Source: Zhengitettix transpicula
Lineage: Eukaryota > Arthropoda > Insecta > Orthoptera > Tetrigidae
Assembly (NCBI GenBank): GCA_037074705.1
Contig: CM073593.1
Span: forward strand, 16,807,001-16,871,000
Direction of reading: 5' to 3'
Length of the DNA: 64,000 nucleotides
In this document: piece after piece, positions 56,252 through 64,000 of the stretch
Layout of the letters: each line of letters starts with the position of its first letter
Numbering within the stretch: position 1 is the first letter of the stretch
Made by a program: the position numbers and the translations under genes
The notes under the pieces: generated by a model
Databases searched by the model: none
Seen by the model: the letters and a program-made list of their open reading frames with translations, nothing else
Told to the model about the DNA's origin: nothing

Positions 56252-58342
56252 ACTTCAAACAATATTACGAACAGGCCATGTTACACTGAGTTTACGTACT
56301 TTTTTTTAACTATTGGACTATTGAACCTCGCAGAATTCCTCCTCGCCGATTTTCCGGATAATTTGGAGTAATACTCGGAGACTTTTCTGAGTGACTATCT
56401 GGATTAATTCACTCCAACTTTGCATTTCAATAATACGTCCCGTTGATTTAGCTTACAAACACTTTCTGTCGTTTTTACTGCTGCCTGCTTCTACTTTACT
56501 TATTATTGTTTTACATCCTCTCGACTATTCCTAATACAACTAATTTCTCTCGCCTCTGTTTGCAGACTGCTAAATTTTAATTTCTTCCGTACTCAGCAAT
56601 GTCTCGTAGCTGACTGCCTCACTCCATCAACTTACGCGCGCCAAGTCTAAATAATACCTTGACTGTTCATATTCTCGTCCATTATTGTTTCTTTGTGTGT
56701 TTTGCGGTAACAATTCAGTTCAATATTTTATAATTATTAACCCTTAATTGCCCTTTAATTATTACAATATATATATTATTGAATAATAATATGCCTCAAT
56801 CCTCGGTTCAGTCATAGGGAAAAACCTTAAATTAATGACATAAATATAAATATTTAAGTAAATAAAAGAGCATTATATTTATCTTTTAAATGAGCACATT
56901 AAATGTATAAATAAAAATATATTTATATACTATTCGTATCAATTCTGATTCAATATACCCTACAGTGAATTAGTAGGTGTTCTTGAAGAATAATAAAATT
57001 AAGTAGAAGTACTTCTTATATTTACATTTACGTTGTTGTGGCATAATATTCCTTACAGAAGGCTGAGATTGTTCAACTCTTATTCGAATAGACATTTAAT
57101 TCAATGAATTCATTCATCGAAGTAAATGTTTTTGTTGTTTCTGTTCCAATTTTATTTAAACTCTTCGCTTCGGTCACCAACTACGTGGAAGGGCGCTACA
57201 TGTCAGCCAACTCGTGAATATACACAACGGAAGTAAAATTTAAAAAAATATTTACAGTTATTTACGTAACTTGTTATTTTTCCCATCTACCACAATAAAA
57301 CTCCGTACGGTATTAATGTATTTAAGCAATTATTGAAGGTACACAACATTGCGTTTATTCAATGCATTTCAGGATCCAATAATTTTAATATTTTCTTATA
57401 AAACTATATAAGTTACATAGTAACTCCCAACTGAATCAGAGAAACATCAAAACCTCTAAATAAAATGTATTGAAGACGATAAGAATCGAAGGTCTAGATT
57501 TGTGAGTAATTCTACGTATTATTAATTCGAACGAAGAAAAAACCGTTTAGCGATTCGGATAAGTAGGGCAAAATCCCTGTACCACTTTCTTTGCGATCGT
57601 GGCTGAATTGTTCGCAGACTTTATCCACGTGCACTTTTGGCCCAGTTCTTAAAACAATACCTCGTAGATCTGCTTTTGCAAAAGCGGCTTTATGACATGA
57701 AAGCTAAGTCTAGTGAAACATCACAAGGCCAGCCACTTGTTCGAGTAACCGTCTACTGTGTGATTGATTGGTCTGATTTATGTGAATCAAATGAAAATTC
57801 AAGACACAGGCACACTACAAGAAATTGCTTAATCGTGGTATTTCATAAATCTAGTATTAATATGGTGCCTTTTCTTGTGCTATTGTAGGTTCATTACTTA
57901 AGACTCAAATTATTTATTTTAACTTGGACACAGTTAATAAATGTTTAAAGCGACTGAATTAAGATCTAGAAGCACACAGCGCTTAAATATTTATTGTAGA
58001 TGCAAAAAAGTGAATTATTAACTAGAGAAAAATCACAGATTTCTAAATAACGCAAAAAGTGGGTTGTAATGAAAGGCTAAAGCAGTAAATTCCGCTTTCA
58101 AACCTAGCAATTATGTTATGTTTTAATAAGCCGCTTGACATTAAGATAGTAACTGAAATATGCTCGAGTGCCAATATGAAATCTCCGTTATAAATATATT
58201 ACAATTCTTGACAAAATAATTAAACAAAACTAAGGAGAAGTAGTAAGAATATTTTGATTTAGGCGTTTCCGTTAGTTTATTTGTGATTTACGTACTTCAC
58301 TACAGGTAATTTTTTTATTTATACCTCCGCCTGTTATTTACA
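56252..58342. other. AT-rich intergenic
   Basis: No gene supported. The 83-codon frame at 57637-57888 has no recognisable domain. Confidence 0.45.
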
Positions 58343-58840
58343 TTTTTTTAGGACAACAATCTACATGAGGGTAATACACGTTGTGCAACTCCCCTTTAAT
58401 AGCATAGGAAGGGATTTGAAAGGGGGGATGCAGCATGGTATAGGAAGGTAGCCAAGGGTTAACTAGGGACCCCGGGATATATATTTTAACGATCCTACAC
58501 GGCAATCGCCTAAAGAAATGCAGGACAAACCCTAGGAAAACCTGCAACACGTAGGTCGGGCATTGGATACTTGTCCCACTCCCTTCCGATAGCGGTAGAG
58601 GAGTTTGCTGTGGGGACGCAGCATTTGCATCTCCGTGCCTCGACCAGTTTAGCAGGGAGCTGGCCGACTATTCCGATGAGAATAGCGGACAACTATTACT
58701 GTATGCCAAAGGTCTGTGGTACGGAACATACACCTCTCAGAACAGGCCGAGGTGCCTCGGCTTGTGGGAACCTTAGTTCAAAAGCGGAGAGAAAAAGGCA
58801 TCCCCAAAGGTAGCCCCTTCGTATCTCTCCCTCGCAGGTA
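58343..58840 (-). mobile_element. RepA retroposon copy 8 (first of a head-to-tail stack)
   Basis: The plus strand begins with oligo-T and AGGACAACAATCTACATGAG and reaches the 5' module CTCTCCCTCGCAGGTA. A 20-plus-base part of the 5' hairpin module is missing relative to the 19.5 kb copy. The next copy's oligo-T follows at once. Confidence 0.9.
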
Positions 58841-59250
58841 TTTTTTTTAGGGTAACAGCCTACATGAGGCTAATACACGTTGGGCAACTCCCCTTGAATA
58901 GCATAGGAAGGGATTTGAAAAGGGGGATGCGGAAGGGTAGAGGAAGGTAGCCAAGGGTTAACAAGGCCCCCCGGCTACATTTTAAGGATCCTACCCGTCA
59001 TTCGCCTAAAAGCAATGCAGGGAAAACCCTAGAAAAACCTGCATCAGGTAGGTCGGGCATTGGGTACTTGACCCACGCCCTTCCGATAACGGCAGAAGAG
59101 TTACTGTGGGGACGCAGCATTCCTTTCTCCGTACCTCGACCAGCTTAGGAGGCAGCTGGCCGACTGTTCCAATGGGAATAGCGGACAACTTTTACCGTAT
59201 GCCCAAGGTCTGTGATCCCGGAACATACACCTCTCAGAACAGGCCGAGGT
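58841..59250 (-). mobile_element. RepA retroposon copy 9 (stacked)
   Basis: It begins T8 AGGGTAACAGCCTACATGAG and stops at CTCTCAGAACAGGCCGAGGT, so it is 5'-truncated at that point. It shares most positions with copies 8 and 10. Confidence 0.9.
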
Positions 59251-59831
59251 TTTTGTTTTTTTAGGGCAACAGGTTACGTAAGGGTAATTCACCTTGGGCA
59301 ACTCCCCTTTAATAGCATGGGAAGGGATTTGAAAGGGGGGATGTGGAAGGGTAAAGAAAGGTAGCCAAGGGTTAACTAGGGCCCCCGGGCTATATTTTAA
59401 GGATCCTACCCGGCATTCGCCTAAAGAAATGCAGGGAAAACCCTTGACAAAACTGCATCGGGTAGGTCGGACATTGGGTACTTGTCCCACACCCTTCCGA
59501 TAGCGGGAGAGGAGTTTGCTGTGGGGACGCAGCATTTCATTCTCCGTGCCTCGACCAGTTTAGGAGGCAGCTGGCCGACTATTCCAATGGGAATAGAGAA
59601 CAACTCTTACCGTATGCCCAAGGTCTGTGACCTCGGATCATACACCTCTCAAAACAGGCCGAGGTGCCTCGGCTTGTGGGAACCTTAGTTCAATAACGGA
59701 GAGGAAAAGGCATACCCAAATGTAGCCCCTTCGTATCTCTCCTAAAAGGTTCTGCCTGCGAGAGAACATCCCTTGCAGGTATTGCCTGCGAGAGAATAGC
59801 CCTCGCAGACCTCTCCGACCAGTTTAGGGTT
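59251..59831 (-). mobile_element. RepA retroposon copy 10 (stacked, longest of the cluster)
   Basis: It begins TTTTGTTTTTTTAGGGCAAC and runs to the full 5' module, with GCCTGCGAGAGAACATCCCT and GCCTGCGAGAGAATAGCCCT hairpin units. The final CTCTCCGACCAGTTTAG resembles an internal piece of RepA, perhaps left from an older copy at the target. A 144-codon minus frame crosses the border of copies 9 and 10 and is not a gene. Confidence 0.9.
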
Positions 59832-59872
59832 GTTTTTTCTTAGGGCAACAGGCTACATGAGGGTAATCCACT
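59832..59872 (-). mobile_element. RepA retroposon copy 11 (3' end only)
   Basis: TGTTTTTTCTTAGGGCAACA plus GGCTACATGAGGGTAATCCA is the first 40 bases of the RepA 3' end. It is then cut off. It is the fourth member of the stack. Confidence 0.85.
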
Positions 59873-60971
59873 TTCTATAACATGCTTACTTACATAATTA
59901 ACAAAATACGATTCAAATTTATATAAAACATTGGACAGAATGAAACTTTTGAATTCTTCCAACAACTTTCAGGGCCGAAATGAGAGAAAACAATGCCATT
60001 CAAACAAAAAACAAAACTTACAGCACTGTAACTTTTTATAAGTATGAATCATATATATAATGTAATTTTGTGTGTCTTTTTTCACAGTTCTTATGATCTA
60101 AAATATTGTTTACTTGAAATTTTGAAAGTTTTGTTTTAAAGTTAAAAAAATAAGTTGCATCAATATAAATTTTATTATTTATTTGACTGACGTTCTTTTC
60201 CCTCATGTAGGGCCTGAAATTATTAAGAATAAGCGACAGAATTATGTGTTAAGTTGTTAATACCAATTCAAATAACACTTTCTTCATTATGCATGTATAA
60301 ATAAAAAAAGGAAAATTAATCTCACTTATTTATTAATATAATGGCCATAAACCAGAAATGTATTAAATAAATCCACATATCATACACATAAAGTTTCCTT
60401 TTCAGTTGCATATAAATTAAATAACGTGAATATAATCTACAATAGGGCCAAATTTAGATGAAAGGTCACAAAATGTTTCTGTTTAATGGATTTTATCCAT
60501 AGTTAATTATATACAATTGAAGATTTTCCTGATCATAAGAAAGAAAACGTTTATACTAAATGTAAATTTTAATTGTAATAAATTCTGACTTTTGATCATG
60601 AAACATTAATAATAACTTAATTGAAACATACAGTATGAAAATATAAAATTAATACTTCAATTGTAATTATAAACATTTTAATACCAGTTATTTGTGACAA
60701 AAGAACTTAAATTAGTGGATCGAGAATATAATTCACGAATGATGATATTTTAAGTATGAAGCCATTTATTAAAAATTGTACCCGACAAACTAGTTTAATT
60801 ACTTAATACGAAATTAAATTCCAGGAAAATAGTAATAAAGCTTGTCTTTATATACATTGAATATGGGAAAAATATTAAATCCGATTAATATGTATTTTAC
60901 ATTATTTATTACTTACTGAGTATCGGGAGTTGCCCTAGTTTACTTAATTAAACTGAGTGACATTCATAACC
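59873..60971. other. AT-rich intergenic
   Basis: No gene or repeat recognised. Confidence 0.5.
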
Positions 60972-61252
60972 CCGGATTGGACTCAAATCTCGTTTGTTTA
61001 TAAGTTATTTTGATATAACGCCCCTTCACCCTATCCCTAAAGGTGCTACCCTCCCACACCGAAAGGGGTTCAAATTATATACAAAAAATATCTCGAGACT
61101 ACGAAAATTTTCACTTCTACGAAAATATCGACCGTTTTAACATGTTTTTGAAAATTTCCACCTGCGCCCCCGGTGGATGGTTGTTTCCGGTTCTAAAGGA
61201 AAAAGTGCGCGAGTAGATTTGTATGAGGATCATACATACACACAAACACTCA
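60972..61252 (-). repeat. Repeat C, copy 4 (inverted)
   Basis: CACACCGAAAGGGGTTCAAA, ACCGTTTTAACATGTTTTTG plus AAAATTTCCACC, and GTTTCCGGTTCTAAAGGAAA are reverse complements of the repeat C blocks. TCATACATACACACAAACAC marks its 5' end. It carries CCCCGGTGGATGG in place of the usual TGTGGG region. Confidence 0.7.
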
Positions 61253-62820
61253 CATAGGTCTATACAATTGGTATATAACGAATTAATCCGTGTGTCCGTG
61301 AGCGTTGGTCTAATCAATATTCTGAGTGCTGACATACCACGTGCGATAAAACGTGCTCGGACTTCAACTAGTTTAATTTTTGAGTTACCAAAATTAACGA
61401 TAATATTTAATATTTGTATACAATTTGAGGCAATAGTATCATCGCCATTTTAACTGCTTCACTAACTTTCTTTGCTCTTATTTTAAATTGTTTGATAATA
61501 TTACCTGAATCATATCTTGTAAAATAATAAAAACCGCCAGTTTTCGAAAAAAAAACACGTAATAACTGGAACAACTGCAAGACTACCTTTGGTCCATACA
61601 GTATCTAATTTCCATTAATCGTTTATTTTTCTCTTTTAATTTGTTATTCTGTGAATTTACTGCCCTACGTCACGAATATTTCACACAGGTATGATTTATT
61701 TCTATTTTTTAAATTCATTTCACATTTTCCTTGCTATCTTCACTGATTTCCTTTCAACTAATTTTGCTACGAACCGGTGCAGTAGTCCTTTTACTTTATT
61801 CATCGGTAAGATAACGTTAATCCACTTATATTTCCGTTTGAAAAGTAATAATTTAACTCGAGTGTTTCAATGATCTTCATACACTTGAACCACTACTTTT
61901 AGAATGTATTGCGCAGACATCACCAGCCTTCAGATAAAAGATCTAAAGTTGTTTTCTTTTTCTTTTATCTTGCTGACCATGACAAACCCTGATATTACAG
62001 AAGCATAACAATTGGGTATCCTTTGTGAGAACCTTTCCTCCGGAAGTTGATGACTTCCTCGTCCGTGACATATGAGTCCACTCACTCGCATTCCCCACAC
62101 TCTTGTGGCTCAAGGTTGCCCGAGTGTGACCGATTCCGACGCTTTGTCCGAGCCCACTTCATTTATCACGCATAAAGCGATTATCAGCGTCACCGCCATT
62201 AGCATGCGGAATAAGCACGCCTTTATTTGCCAACCAACCGACAAAAGAAGTCCATTCGGCGAAGTGGCCCTGTCGCCAGGTGTTGCCTGAAACTGCGATT
62301 GACAAGATTATCTACCCGCTATAATTAGACGCGTAAACATGTCACTTCGTATTTTCCTTTCCCCTTGAATATTTTCGAAATTTCAAATTGATTATTGCTG
62401 TCCCAGGACACGTTTGGCGTAAGTGAAAAAGGTCCTGAATGCCTCGCTAATTGCTGCGATTGTTACAAAACGAGTCAAACCGTGACAGAAAGAAATTATT
62501 TTGCCCAAGGTCACCAATAACCATAAAAATATCAATCTAATCATTCAAAGTTTTCAACCCCTAATTATTCTTCATTTTTTAGAAAATTAAACTTTTTTAT
62601 GTTCATCGAAGTTACATTACTGACTATAACACTTTTTAAATAAAATAGCACATCATTTTTTACGAAGAAGAAACTAGAATCATTTCAAACTATTTTAATA
62701 TAATCTTTTTTTAAGTCGATATTTAAAATTAAAGATAAAATTGTTTTCAAGAATGATAAAACGTTGCTTATAAGATGATTTATTATAACTGTAATAAGAA
62801 TTATATCAATTACCTTGTAA
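61253..62820. other. Intergenic
   Basis: Short frames at 61223-61453, 61691-61873 and 62072-62290 have no recognisable domain. The patch at 62030-62300 is GC-richer than its surroundings. No gene is supported. Confidence 0.4.
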
Positions 62821-63574
62821 TGAATTATTTTATTGGGCTGGGTATTTTATATTAAAGCAAAAAAATTATTGACCATTTGAAATTGTTTTATTAGTATAGC
62901 ACGGGAAAAAAAACTCTGATCTTAGCCACCTGTGGATTACGTAGCAGAGATTAGCTACCTGCACCAAATACGTACTGCCTATTCCTGTTTTCTGTTGTCC
63001 GCTGTAGTTGGAGATCCCGGATTTTCCCTTACTGAATCGGTCCTTGTTCTCCAATATTCGGCGGATAGACCTCGTACAACCAGCTGATGGGCAGATGTAT
63101 TTACTATATGCACTTACCATGCTTAAAAACGATACTGCAAGACTCAACAGTTTGATGTAAAAAAATTATATTGTACAATACTGTTTACCTTTTCCTATTA
63201 CTTAATTTTATTTTATTTTACCTATTTGTCATCAGTCTTATAATATAGTCTTGTGTATTGTATTATGTCTTTGTATATTTATGTATTTCACTGATCAAGG
63301 ATAATTTTGTAAGTGTAAATATACGGTAATAATGTAAATAACAGAGATTAGATGATGATAAATGTAACCGTATCGAATGCGTACACGCGTTTAGATTGTG
63401 ACATCGAAGAAAGTTCACCTTTCAGTTTGCGTTTCTGCGAGCCACAATCGGGGGCATTATGTAACGCGCGTATTTTAATTTAATTTGGTTTATATTTTCG
63501 GAAATGTTGTTTGCTGTAGTTTGGACGAATTTTTTTGCTTTAATATAAAATACCCAGCCCAATAAAATAATTCA
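62821..63574. mobile_element. Non-autonomous DNA transposon with 47-bp perfect TIRs
   Basis: The left terminus 62821-62867 (TGAATTATTTTATTGGGCTG plus GGTATTTTATATTAAAGCAA plus AAAAATT) is the exact reverse complement of 63528-63574. The element is 754 bp long. A 93-codon minus frame (63147-62866) starts inside and runs into the left TIR; it shows no transposase motif. Flanking bases (GTAA left, GGTA right) do not give a clear target duplication. If the true end is the GGGCTGGG string, the outer ATTATTTTATT would also be inverted, so the superfamily is left open. A truncated relative lies at 9335-9545. Confidence 0.9.
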
Positions 63575-64000
63575 GGTAGAGCCCTTAATTCTATGTCCGA
63601 CGATCCAATTTCCCACAAACAAGCAATAGTTTACAATCTTGTAGACGAGTCTCATACGAATTACACAAAAGAGAATTTACATTAAGTTACCAAAATTACA
63701 TTAATTCTCATTAATTTTTTTTTCATTATTATTAATAACAAAAACATCATAATCAGTTTGGTTAATATTTAGAGTAAAGTTAATTATGTTCCCGTTATAA
63801 ATCCTTGCTAGTAAAAATATTTTTGTTTTCCTAACTGAACCATTCTTCTCTAATATTAAACAAAAATTGATAATTTTGAAGTTGGTATGAAATTTAAATC
63901 ATTTCACAACATAAATTATCTAATAATATAAAAGTTAAAATGAATATTCTTAAAAAACATGATGTAGTTTACAATATTAATGGTGCAAATCAATGTGTGT
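63575..64000. other. AT-rich intergenic
   Basis: No gene or repeat recognised up to the window end. Confidence 0.5.

Noticed and set aside
59101..59535. 144-codon minus-strand open frame
   Set aside because: It crosses the junction of two stacked RepA retroposons, and its parts translate shared repeat sequence, so it is not a gene.
62866..63147. 93-codon minus frame as a transposase
   Set aside because: It begins inside a 754-bp element and has no catalytic motif. Comparison with the 9.4 kb relative shows indels not in multiples of three.

Overview
This is an AT-rich eukaryotic window with no host gene that I can support. Most open frames are short and random, and the longer ones lie on repeats. 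It holds degenerate retroelements: two Penelope-like families, non-LTR retrotransposons with RNase H, a 0.5 kb SINE-like retroposon, tRNA-like SINE relics and a short-TIR DNA transposon. This mix fits a large, repeat-rich arthropod genome, most likely an insect. That placement is an inference from the repeats, because no diagnostic host gene is present.

Layout. 1-5 kb: decayed non-LTR ORF2 3' end (minus strand), microsatellite, tRNA-like SINE relic, a second non-LTR C-terminal relic and the first RepA retroposon. 5-7.6 kb: Penelope-like family B, as a hairpin, a solo fragment and an 863-bp unit with a GIY-YIG fragment between inverted repeats and a 13-bp target duplication. 9.3 kb: end of a TIR transposon. 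11.3-12.1 kb: repeat E. 19-20 kb: a hammerhead-like ribozyme relic, a family-B hairpin with a 13-bp duplication, and a near-complete RepA with a 12-bp duplication. 21.5-29 kb: foldbacks, RepA copies, and repeat E carrying a degenerate minisatellite of about 29 bp. 30.4-31.6 kb: 5'-truncated non-LTR element with RNase H and a target duplication. 33-39 kb: Penelope 3' end, RepA, a foldback, two copies of repeat C and a non-LTR RT C-terminus. 44-50 kb: two inverted units of Penelope-like family 2, a ribozyme-like foldback and a CpG-rich patch with four CACGTG sites. 51.6-54.3 kb: second repeat E with its minisatellite split by RepA, then repeat C and a Penelope copy. 56-60 kb: RepA copies, four of them stacked head to tail. 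62.8-63.6 kb: a 754-bp transposon with 47-bp perfect terminal inverted repeats.

The most interesting signal is the recurrence of head-to-head inverted Penelope-type terminal repeats, several carrying a CTGANGA...GAAACGT hammerhead-like core. At least two of these units have 13-bp target duplications, so they appear to have integrated as units.
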